Shown: piece by piece, positions 7,164 through 13,458 of the stretch
Layout of the letters: each line of letters begins with the position of its first letter
How positions within the stretch are numbered: position 1 is the stretch's first letter
Assembly (NCBI RefSeq): GCF_017873395.1
Contig: NZ_JAGGKC010000045.1
Location: 1 to 15,425, forward strand
DNA: 15,425 bases
Origin: Youngiibacter multivorans
Lineage (GTDB): Bacteria; Bacillota; Clostridia; Clostridiales; Clostridiaceae
Direction of reading: 5' to 3'
Notes under the pieces: model-generated
Databases searched by the model: none
Seen by the model: only the letters and a program-made list of their open reading frames with translations
Told to the model about the DNA's origin: nothing
Made by a program: the position numbers and the translations under genes

Positions 7164-7772
7164 TTGAATCTATACATTACGAGGCATGGTGAAACAATCT
7201 GGAATAAGGAAGGCAGGCTTCAGGGATGGAAGAATTCCCCCTTGACTGAAAAAGGAGTCATGCAGGGAAAAATGCTGAAGAAGGCTGTCAGGGAATATGG
7301 GATAAAAAGGATATATTCAAGCCCATCAGAGAGAGCAGCACTTACGGCGCAATTTGCCAGCGAGGGACTGGATATACCGGTAATCTTCATGGATGAGCTG
7401 AAGGAAATGAATATGGGAGATTGGGAAGGAAGAACCCTTGAGGAGATTCAGAATGAAGAGACAGAGAACTTTGAGAATTACTGGACCGATCCGTTCAAGT
7501 TCAAAAAGAATTCTGGCGAAGACTTCAGCGATATCCTTAATAGGGCCAAAAAGGCAATAGACAGGATAATATCAGAAAACAAGGATTCGAATGTCCTTGT
7601 CGTAACCCATGGTGTAACGCTCAAAGCTCTGATGAGTTTTTTTGCTGAGGGCGGCTTCATCGAGTACTGGAAGACACCGGTAGTTAAGCAGACGAGCATA
7701 AGCCTGGTAAAAATTGATGACAATAATACTGGAAAGATAGTGATGTATGGAGATACATCGCATCATATTTAA
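7164..7772 (+). CDS. Histidine phosphatase family protein (phosphoglycerate mutase-like)
   Basis: A soluble phosphatase of the histidine-phosphatase (branch 1) superfamily, 202 residues. The RHGET motif is at 7-11 with His8 as the phosphate acceptor. Arg57 in SSPSERA, Glu81 in KEMNMGDWEG and His149 in VVTHG complete the phosphate pocket. The size and lack of the longer insertions of dPGM suggest a broad-specificity or cobalamin-pathway (CobC-like) phosphatase and not glycolytic mutase; the substrate cannot be told. Two TTG codons stand in tandem; 7164 is preferred because GGTGA (7152-7156) is 7 bases upstream and the protein then begins MNLYITRHGET like its relatives. It is 12 bases upstream of cinA, forming an operon. 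Confidence 0.87.
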   Translation: MNLYITRHGETIWNKEGRLQGWKNSPLTEKGVMQGKMLKKAVREYGIKRIYSSPSERAALTAQFASEGLDIPVIFMDELKEMNMGDWEGRTLEEIQNEETENFENYWTDPFKFKKNSGEDFSDILNRAKKAIDRIISENKDSNVLVVTHGVTLKALMSFFAEGGFIEYWKTPVVKQTSISLVKIDDNNTGKIVMYGDTSHHI

Positions 7773-7784
7773 GAGGGGTACATC

Positions 7785-9035
7785 ATGAAAGCGGAGATAC
7801 TGTCAGTCGGAACCGAGATATTGCTCGGGGATATAGTAAACACAAATTCCCACTATCTGTCGAAGGAGCTGGCCTTATTAGGAATTTCAGTACACAGACA
7901 GACAACAGTCGGAGACAATGAGGACCGCCTGCTGGATGCAATTCGGTCAGCACTGAAGGATTGTGACATCATATTTGCAACAGGAGGATTGGGGCCTACA
8001 ACTGACGACATCACAAAGGAGACAGCTGCCAAGGCGATGGGTAAGGACCTGTACATCCATGAGCCAAGCCTTCAAAGGATCAAAGGATATTTCAGGGACA
8101 GTGCAAGGGCAATGACTGCAGGCAATGAGAAGCAGGCTCTCTTCCCCAAGGATGCATACATCCTTGAAAATGACAATGGTACAGCTCCAGGATGCGTAAT
8201 GACCAATGAGAAAGGACAGTCCATTGTTGTGCTTCCGGGGCCTCCAAAAGAGATGATTCCAATGTTCGAGGAAAAGGTAAAGCCTTATCTCGAGAAGTAC
8301 CTTGACTCGACTATAATATCTAAGGCACTTAAGGTAATCGGACTCGGTGAGTGGGATATGGCATCGAGGGTCAGGGATATCATCACTGGGAATGAAAATC
8401 CTACAGTAGCACCATATGCCAAGGACTTTGAGTCACTGCTCAGGATTACTGCGAAGGCTGAAAATGAATCTGCCTGCAGAGCGCTTATTGATCCTGTGGT
8501 AGCTGAGATAAAAGCCAGGATAGGAGAATATATCTACGGTGAGGATGACGACACCATAGAAAAGGTCGTCGGTGAGCTGCTTATAAGGAACAAACTGAAA
8601 TTTGCCTGTGCAGAATCAGTTACCGGCGGAATGATAGCAAGCAGGATGCTTGGCTATGAGGGTGGTATGTCCAAGGTATTCGATGAGGCATTTGTTACTT
8701 ACAGCAATGAATCCAAGACCAGATACCTCGGTGTTGATGAAGTCATACTGAAGCGCCACGGCGCAGTCAGCGAGGAGACATGCCATGCTATGGCCAAGGG
8801 ACTTCTTGAAAATACAGGCGCTCAGGTGGGGCTTGTAACTACAGGAATAGCAGGACCTGATGGCGGATCACCCGAAAAGCCTGTAGGACTTGTTTATATC
8901 GGAGTCAACATTAAGGGAACTATAACTGTTTTCAGGCATGTATTTTCAGGTGGTGACAGGAACAGGATAAGAAGCAGGGCTACAGTCTCTGCTCTCGGAC
9001 ATCTCAGGACTGAGCTGGCAAAAGAACTGAATTGA
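7785..9035 (+). CDS. cinA: CinA: MoCF-like / nicotinamide-nucleotide amidohydrolase
   Basis: A two-domain cytoplasmic protein of 416 residues, the full family length. The N-terminal MogA/MoaB-like domain (about 1-170) has TGGLGPTTDD at 66-75 and PGPPKEM at 151-157 and is linked in the family to ADP-ribose pyrophosphatase activity. The C-terminal PncC domain (about 258-412) has AESVTGG at 276-282 with catalytic Ser278, Tyr306 and Lys311 in TYSNESK, and TGIAGPDGG at 353-361; it deamidates NMN to NaMN in pyridine nucleotide salvage. The usual AESCTGG has Val in place of Cys here. GAGGGG lies 6 bases before the ATG. In many Firmicutes cinA is next to pgsA and recA; here it follows a phosphatase gene and ends with a long hairpin. 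Confidence 0.95.
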   Translation: MKAEILSVGTEILLGDIVNTNSHYLSKELALLGISVHRQTTVGDNEDRLLDAIRSALKDCDIIFATGGLGPTTDDITKETAAKAMGKDLYIHEPSLQRIKGYFRDSARAMTAGNEKQALFPKDAYILENDNGTAPGCVMTNEKGQSIVVLPGPPKEMIPMFEEKVKPYLEKYLDSTIISKALKVIGLGEWDMASRVRDIITGNENPTVAPYAKDFESLLRITAKAENESACRALIDPVVAEIKARIGEYIYGEDDDTIEKVVGELLIRNKLKFACAESVTGGMIASRMLGYEGGMSKVFDEAFVTYSNESKTRYLGVDEVILKRHGAVSEETCHAMAKGLLENTGAQVGLVTTGIAGPDGGSPEKPVGLVYIGVNIKGTITVFRHVFSGGDRNRIRSRATVSALGHLRTELAKELN

Positions 9036-9043
9036 AGTTGAAC

Positions 9044-9087
9044 AACATCCATGGAAATCAGCCTTGATTTCCATGGATGTTCAATTT
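9044..9087 (+). terminator. 17-bp perfect hairpin after cinA, probable terminator
   Basis: AACATCCATGGAAATCA (9044-9060) pairs without mismatch with its complement at 9065-9081, loop GCCT. The tail CAATTTTCG holds only four T. The stem is about twice as long as the other terminators in this window (8-10 bp). Confidence 0.65.
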
Positions 9088-9117
9088 TCGATAATATTTT
9101 CCTTATGGAGATTTATC

Positions 9118-9126
9118 TGATATAAT
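9118..9126 (+). promoter_or_regulatory. Extended -10 promoter for the ABC-F gene
   Basis: TGATATAAT, the same extended -10 as before the ROK gene, lies 35 bases before the TTG start at 9161. A weak -35-like TTTTCC is at 9097-9102 (about 18 bp). Confidence 0.6.
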
Positions 9127-9160
9127 ATCAGGGATTATTTGAAAAAAAGAGGTAGAATAC

Positions 9161-10717
9161 TTGAGTATATTGACAGTAAAGAACATAAGCCACGGCTTTG
9201 GCGACAGGGCAATTTTCGAGGATGTCAGCTTCAGGCTCCTAAAAGGGGAGCATGTAGGCCTGATTGGGGCAAACGGTGAAGGAAAGTCGACATTCATGAA
9301 CATAATAACGAACAAGCTGATGCCGGATGAGGGTACCATAGAATGGTCGAGCCGGGTCAGGGTCGGGTATCTCGACCAGCACAGCTCGCTCGAAAGAGGA
9401 ATGTCCATAAGGGATGTTCTGCGTTCAGCGTTCTCTTATCTCTATGATATGGAGAAAGAGATCATGGAAATCGGTGAAAAGATGGGAACCGCAACAGAGG
9501 ATGAGCTATACAAGCTGATGGATGACATGGGCACTCTTCAGGATACGCTGGACCATAATGGTTTCTATGTTATAGATGCCAAGGTAGAAGAGGTAGCGAG
9601 AGGTCTGGGACTTAGGGATGTCGGTCTGGACAGGGAGGTCAATGAGCTTTCTGGAGGTCAGAGGAGCAAGGTTCTTTTGGGTAAACTGCTTCTGGAGTCT
9701 CCTGATATCCTTCTTCTGGACGAGCCTACAAATTATCTCGATGAGGAGCACATTGACTGGCTGAAGAGGTTTCTGCTTGATTACGAGAATGCGTTCATTC
9801 TAATCTCACATGACATACCATTCCTCAACAGTGTAGTTAACCTCATTTACCACGTGGAGAACAAGTCACTTACGAGATATGTCGGAGACTATGATGACTT
9901 CATGGCGGTTTATGAGGCTAAAAAGAAGCAGGTGGAATCTGCCTATGAAAGGCAGCAGCAGGAAATTGACAGGCTTGAGGACTTCATAGCAAGAAACAAG
10001 GCAAGGGTAGCTACCTCCAATATGGCTAAATCAAGACAGAAGAAGCTGGACAAGATGGAGAAGATTGAGCTTGTGGCTGAAAAGCCAAAACCATCGTTTG
10101 ATTTCAAGGAGTCAAGGATATCAAGCAAGCTTGTATTCAAGACTTATGACCTTATTATAGGATACGATGAGCCTTTGACAAAGCCAATCAATGTTTATCT
10201 TGAAAGAGGACAGAAGATTGCCCTGACAGGAGCCAATGGACTTGGAAAGACTACACTCCTGAAGAGCTTGCTTGGTATAATACCCGCCTACAAGGGGGAA
10301 ATCGAGCTTGGGGATAATCTTGAGATAGGCTACTTCCAGCAGGAAAGCAAAGATGGCCAATACCATACCTGCATAGAGGATTTCTGGGAAACGTTCCCTG
10401 GTTACAACCAGTATGAGGTGAGGACTGCATTGGCTAAGTGCGGTCTAACTACAAAGCATATCGAGTCAAAGATTATGGTTCTTTCTGGTGGAGAGCAGGC
10501 GAAGGTCAGGCTGGCGAAGGTAATAAACAGGGAATCAAATATACTCGTTCTGGACGAGCCTACAAACCATCTTGACGTAGATGCTAAGGAAGAGCTGAAG
10601 AGAGCTCTCAAGGCTTACAAGGGCACCATACTACTTGTATCCCATGAGAGGGAGTTCTATGAAGACATCGTGACAGATGTCTGGAATTGTGAAGAGTGGA
10701 CAAGGAAAATATTCTAA
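9161..10717 (+). CDS. ABC-F family ATPase (soluble, tandem ABC domains)
   Basis: A 518-residue protein with two ABC ATPase domains and no membrane segment, the mark of ABC-F proteins that act at the ribosomal E site. Domain 1 has Walker A GANGEGKST at 36-44, signature LSGGQ at 163-167, Walker B ILLLDEPTN at 183-191 (Glu188) and switch His217. The Lys/Gln-rich coiled-coil linker (P-site tRNA-interaction motif) spans about 245-310. Domain 2 has GANGLGKTT at 357-365, LSGGE at 441-445, ILVLDEPTN at 461-469 (Glu466) and His495. All catalytic residues are intact. It ends soon after domain 2, with no C-terminal extension. The short linker does not by itself show antibiotic resistance; a housekeeping translation factor is as likely. 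TTG start with GAGGT (9149-9153) 7 bases upstream. Confidence 0.92.
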   Translation: MSILTVKNISHGFGDRAIFEDVSFRLLKGEHVGLIGANGEGKSTFMNIITNKLMPDEGTIEWSSRVRVGYLDQHSSLERGMSIRDVLRSAFSYLYDMEKEIMEIGEKMGTATEDELYKLMDDMGTLQDTLDHNGFYVIDAKVEEVARGLGLRDVGLDREVNELSGGQRSKVLLGKLLLESPDILLLDEPTNYLDEEHIDWLKRFLLDYENAFILISHDIPFLNSVVNLIYHVENKSLTRYVGDYDDFMAVYEAKKKQVESAYERQQQEIDRLEDFIARNKARVATSNMAKSRQKKLDKMEKIELVAEKPKPSFDFKESRISSKLVFKTYDLIIGYDEPLTKPINVYLERGQKIALTGANGLGKTTLLKSLLGIIPAYKGEIELGDNLEIGYFQQESKDGQYHTCIEDFWETFPGYNQYEVRTALAKCGLTTKHIESKIMVLSGGEQAKVRLAKVINRESNILVLDEPTNHLDVDAKEELKRALKAYKGTILLVSHEREFYEDIVTDVWNCEEWTRKIF

Positions 10718-10721
10718 CATT

Positions 10722-10746
10722 AACCGCAGCTGTGACTGCGGTTTTT
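10722..10746 (+). terminator. Terminator after the ABC-F gene
   Basis: AACCGCAG (10722-10729) pairs with CTGCGGTT (10736-10743), loop CTGTGA, followed by TTTTT. It begins five bases after the stop codon. Confidence 0.93.
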
Positions 10747-10776
10747 CCATTATGGCGCATCTATGCACCTATGGAG

Positions 10777-10782
10777 TATAAT
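10777..10782 (+). promoter_or_regulatory. Possible -10 box for the four-gene unit
   Basis: A perfect TATAAT 35 bases before ATG 10817 and just past the ABC-F terminator. There is no TGn and no convincing -35 at 16-18 bp. Confidence 0.4.
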
Positions 10783-10816
10783 TGTGCCAAAGAGAAAAAT
10801 GAATGGAGTTGGTCTG

Positions 10817-11260
10817 ATGCTGGAATTTGATGCAATAATTGTGGATTCAGGAAAAGGTGGAGCTTATGTAGAGGTTCCATTCGATATCGAAAAGGAATTC
10901 GGGAGCAAAAGGATTAAGGCAGATGTCAGGTTTGACGGTGTGGAATACAGAGGCTCCATAATGAAGATGGGCACAGAGTGTTATATACTTGGGATAACCA
11001 AGGATATTCAGTCGAGGATAGGTAAAACTATCGGCGATAACGTGAGTGTAAGATTCAAGAAGGATGAGGAGGAACGGACGGTAGCTGTTCCGGACGATGT
11101 AAGGGCATCACTTGAGTCCGAGGCTCTGACAGCAAAATTTGAGGTAAAATCCTATACCTTCCGTAAGAAGCACATCACAGGAATAGAAGAGGCAAAGGCC
11201 CAGGAGACCAGGACGAAAAGGATACAGAAGCTCATTGAGGAGCTGAAATTACAAAAATAA
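10817..11260 (+). CDS. DUF1905 domain protein with YdeI-type C-terminus
   Basis: A small soluble protein of 147 residues. The N-terminal two thirds match the DUF1905 beta-barrel: it opens LEFDAIIVDSGKGGAYVEVP, with the GKGGAY turn, and continues with alternating strands to a VRFKKDEEERTVAVP segment. The C-terminal 45 residues are helical and Lys/Glu-rich and resemble the YdeI (bacteriocin-protection, OmpD-associated) tail, including a run of basic residues near the end (ETRTKRIQKLIEEL). Molecular function unknown. The frame is open to 10763, but that region covers the -10 box; GGAG at 10805-10808 is 8 bases before ATG 10817, which also gives the usual family N-terminus. ATG 10799 is a poorer alternative. 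First gene of a four-gene unit. Confidence 0.72.
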   Translation: MLEFDAIIVDSGKGGAYVEVPFDIEKEFGSKRIKADVRFDGVEYRGSIMKMGTECYILGITKDIQSRIGKTIGDNVSVRFKKDEEERTVAVPDDVRASLESEALTAKFEVKSYTFRKKHITGIEEAKAQETRTKRIQKLIEELKLQK

Positions 11261-11279
11261 CTATGGGAGGGTGACAGTA

Positions 11280-11873
11280 ATGAAAAAAATCCATGGTAAG
11301 GTAATGGATAACCACGGGAAACCGCTGCAAGGTGCTGAAGTGCTGTTTCTCGACAGGGCTCAGAACATAATTGCCACTGGTTACAGTGACAATGACGGAT
11401 ATTATTTTCTTCAGACTGATGAAAAGACTAACGGGTCCATACTTTGCACACATAACTATGGAGTCACTAGTCTCGGCTTTTCCTTCTATAATGTAACCAC
11501 AGACAAAGCGCGAGATCTGGATATAAAGATTGGAGAGATTGAATTCCTTGATTTCAAGAAGTTCCTTGACAGGGAAAAGCAGGTTTTAAGGATTTCCTTC
11601 AGGCCTGTATCATTAAAGGCCCTAAAAGACAAAATTGAATGCATAAGTCCTGACAGATTCACGACTGAGATTGAAATGCTCCTTGACGGAAAGAAACAGA
11701 AATGTCAGGAGCTGGAAGTAGAGAAAGAGATTAAGGATGACAAATGCACAGACAGATACAATCTGATACTGGAATTGCCAAAGGGCTATGATCCAAGGAC
11801 TGAGAACCTCCTCGAGATCGTAATGCATAACAAGAAGACAGGTGAGAAAGGGACAGTATGGGTAGTGGCCTGA
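11280..11873 (+). CDS. Uncharacterised protein with N-terminal carboxypeptidase-regulatory-like domain
   Basis: A 197-residue protein that I do not recognise as a whole. Residues 2-50 have the pattern of a carboxypeptidase-regulatory-like (transthyretin-type) beta-sandwich: GKVMDNHGKPLQGAEV followed by TGYSDNDGYYFL. These domains usually lie in secreted proteins, yet no signal peptide, lipobox or membrane segment is seen, so this one appears cytoplasmic. The remainder (about 85-197) is rich in charged residues and predicted strands, with three Cys (in IECIS, KCQEL and DKCTD), and ends EIVMHNKKTGEKGTVWVV. GGGAGG (11265-11270) sits 9 bases before ATG 11280; a GTG directly against the binding site (11271) is unlikely as start. 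It lies 19 bases after the DUF1905 gene and overlaps the next gene by 16 bases, so translation is probably coupled. Confidence 0.6.
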   Translation: MKKIHGKVMDNHGKPLQGAEVLFLDRAQNIIATGYSDNDGYYFLQTDEKTNGSILCTHNYGVTSLGFSFYNVTTDKARDLDIKIGEIEFLDFKKFLDREKQVLRISFRPVSLKALKDKIECISPDRFTTEIEMLLDGKKQKCQELEVEKEIKDDKCTDRYNLILELPKGYDPRTENLLEIVMHNKKTGEKGTVWVVA

Positions 11874-12412
11874 GTAATAATGAATTTGTTGAAACTGAAA
11901 GGCTTGTCCTTCGTCAGCTTGAAAAGCGAGACAGTCTGGATATGCTTGTACTGAAGAGCAATAAGAAGACTGCAGAACATACGGACAATGAAGCATATAC
12001 TTCGATAGGTCAGGCTGAGACCTTCATAGATTACATCATCGGCGGGTCACAAGCTGGCAGATGGCTGTATTTTGTCATTGAAGCAAAGGAAACCCGGGAG
12101 TTCATAGGAACCATAACCCTGTGGAATTTCAATGATAACAAGACAGTCGCTGAAGTAGGTTACGAGATGCTTGAAAGGTTCGAGGGTCATGGTTACATGT
12201 CTGAAGCACTTAGGACGGTTCTTGAGATCGGGTTTGAAGAACTTGGCCTAGTAAGAATTGAAGCTTTCACATCGAAAGAGAATCTGCAATCAATAAGGCT
12301 CCTTGAGAAAAATGGCTTTAAAAAGGAAAAGGATGTGCTTGATGATGTTTCCAGAATGCCGACCAGATTTGTTATAATGTCACTGACTAGTGACGAGAGG
12401 AGTGACTTTTGA
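11858..12412 (+). CDS. GNAT family N-acetyltransferase (RimJ/RimL-like)
   Basis: An acetyl-CoA-dependent acetyltransferase of 184 residues, cytoplasmic. It opens with the RimL-type ETERLVLRQLE at 12-22. The acetyl-CoA pyrophosphate-binding motif A reads RFEGHGYMSEA at 107-117 (R/QxxGxG/A form), and motif B has the usual NLQSIRLLEKNGF at 142-154. RimJ/L-like members acetylate protein N-termini, small amines or antibiotics; the substrate here is unknown. The start overlaps the previous gene by 16 bases, with GGGA about 6 bases upstream. The stop codon overlaps the next start (TTGA), so genes 2, 3 and 4 of this unit form a coupled translational chain. Confidence 0.88.
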   Translation: MGSGLSNNEFVETERLVLRQLEKRDSLDMLVLKSNKKTAEHTDNEAYTSIGQAETFIDYIIGGSQAGRWLYFVIEAKETREFIGTITLWNFNDNKTVAEVGYEMLERFEGHGYMSEALRTVLEIGFEELGLVRIEAFTSKENLQSIRLLEKNGFKKEKDVLDDVSRMPTRFVIMSLTSDERSDF

Positions 12413-12873
12413 GAAGAACAGACAGGGAAATGGATTTAAGTGCGGCTGAAAAGGCGCTTGAAAAGGGCTCATTTGGTGTATTGTCGGTTATGGGAACTGA
12501 TGGATTTCCATATGGCATACCAGTCAATTATGTTGTAAAGGATGGCTTCATATACATACATTGTGCAAAGGAGGGAAAGAAGCTTAGCGATATAGCATCT
12601 TATCCCAGGGTATCCTTCACTGTGGTTACCCGCTCAGACATACTATGCGATAAATTCAGCACTGACTACGAATCTGTAGTGGTGTTTGGGGAAGCCGTCG
12701 AATATATCGGAGAAGACAAAGGCAGTATCCTCTTCGAGTTCATAAGGAAATATTCAAGGGAATATCTCGATGAAGGAAGTCTGTACGTTGAAAAAATGAA
12801 AAATTTCACATCTCTTATTTGTGTTTCCATAGATAGGTTGACCGGAAAACGCAGAAAAGGAAAATCAGAGTAA
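12409..12873 (+). CDS. Pyridoxamine 5'-phosphate oxidase family (Nim-like) flavin protein
   Basis: A small FMN-binding split-barrel protein of 154 residues, related to NimA nitroimidazole reductases and the wider PPOX-like superfamily. It opens MRRTDREM as Nim-like proteins do, followed by a helix, strand FGVLSVMGTDGFPYGIPVNYV (about 22-42), then IYIHCAKEGKKL with His51 in the expected cofactor region, and VSFTVV. Most such proteins are general flavin reductases; drug reduction cannot be claimed from sequence. Start TTG 12409 shares bases with the stop of the GNAT gene; GGAG (12399-12402) lies 6 bases upstream. Last gene of the unit: a weak 8-bp hairpin (12864-12871 with 12877-12884) covers its stop codon but has no T-run. 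Confidence 0.85.
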   Translation: MRRTDREMDLSAAEKALEKGSFGVLSVMGTDGFPYGIPVNYVVKDGFIYIHCAKEGKKLSDIASYPRVSFTVVTRSDILCDKFSTDYESVVVFGEAVEYIGEDKGSILFEFIRKYSREYLDEGSLYVEKMKNFTSLICVSIDRLTGKRRKGKSE

Positions 12874-12890
12874 AAAACTCTGATATGATA

Positions 12891-12919
12891 TTGCGTTGTG
12901 TTCGTAAATCAAGTACAAT
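12891..12919 (+). promoter_or_regulatory. Promoter for the FMN-binding lipoprotein gene
   Basis: TTGCGT (12891-12896) and TACAAT (12914-12919) are spaced by 17 bp. A leader of about 75 bases would follow, ending in AGGAGG (12991-12996) before ATG 13003. I see no complete riboswitch fold in the leader. Confidence 0.6.
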
Positions 12920-13002
12920 AAAAAATGTCATTTTCATACCCAAGATAGACATATTTCAGACATCAAGGCTGAGATGCAAGTCACCGGGTTTAGGAGGTTA
13001 AA

Positions 13003-13347
13003 ATGAAAAAGTCAATTAAGGTTATTGCTTCGGCTCTGCTTGCAGCAGCTGTTTTTGTAGGATGCTCCTCAAAGCCAGCTTTTAAGGACGGTACATACGA
13101 GGGTGAAGCACAGGGATTCAAGGCGCCAATCAAGGTTTCTGTTGTAGTAAAGGCCGGCAAGGTTTCAGATGTTACTGTTCTTGAGAACGGTGATACTGCA
13201 GAGCTTTTCGGAAAGGCTTCAGAAGCGATTATAAAGGAAGTCAAAGATGAAAATTCAGCTGATGCCCTGACGACAGTATCAGGTGCAACTTATTCTTCAA
13301 AGGGTCTTATCGATGCTATAAAGGCTGCACTTGAGAAGGCAAAGTAA
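13003..13347 (+). CDS. FMN-binding domain lipoprotein
   Basis: A small exported protein of 114 residues. It has a lipoprotein signal peptide: basic MKKSIK, a hydrophobic stretch, then FVGC with Cys21 as the lipidation site. The mature part is a single FMN-binding domain (PF04205 type) with the flavinylation motif SGATYS at 93-98, in which Ser98 takes the place of the usual acceptor Thr. Relatives are flavinylated by an ApbE-type transferase and carry electrons at the outer membrane face in Gram-positive bacteria. No apbE, Rnf, fumarate reductase or other redox partner gene is in the window, so the partner must be elsewhere. It stands alone with its own promoter, strong AGGAGG site and terminator. 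Whether FMN is bound covalently is uncertain. Confidence 0.88.
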   Translation: MKKSIKVIASALLAAAVFVGCSSKPAFKDGTYEGEAQGFKAPIKVSVVVKAGKVSDVTVLENGDTAELFGKASEAIIKEVKDENSADALTTVSGATYSSKGLIDAIKAALEKAK

Positions 13348-13359
13348 TTGAATTGTTGG

Positions 13360-13394
13360 GGATTCCGGAGTTTTATCCGGGATCCACTTTTTTT
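13360..13394 (+). terminator. Terminator after the FMN-binding lipoprotein gene
   Basis: GGATTCCGGA (13360-13369) pairs with TCCGGGATCC (13376-13385) through ten pairs including one G-T wobble, followed by AC and seven T. The T-run overlaps the -35 box of the next promoter. Confidence 0.9.
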
Positions 13395-13421
13395 GCGATT
13401 TATTTACGGATATGCTATATT
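13393..13421 (+). promoter_or_regulatory. Promoter for the MATE transporter gene
   Basis: TTGCGA (13393-13398) and TATATT (13416-13421) at 17 bp, with TGC directly before the -10. The -35 shares two bases with the T-run of the preceding terminator. The transcript would start near 13428, about 30 bases before ATG 13459. Confidence 0.6.
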
Positions 13422-13458
13422 TTGCATGTAGTTCATTTATATTTTGATGAGGTATTTA

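Noticed and set aside
9161..10717. Antibiotic-resistance ABC-F (for lincosamides or pleuromutilins)
   Set aside because: The linker and sequence do not let me place it in a resistance subfamily, and there is no leader peptide or attenuator of the kind that controls such genes.
12409..12873. Nitroimidazole resistance gene (nim)
   Set aside because: Related in fold and N-terminus, but most family members are ordinary flavin proteins; resistance cannot be claimed.
12926..13002. Possible TPP-like riboswitch in the leader of the FMN-binding gene (GGCTGAGATGC)
   Set aside because: Only the CTGAGA-like segment is present; the second conserved half with the GAACCTGAT core is missing, and the gene is not a thiamine gene.
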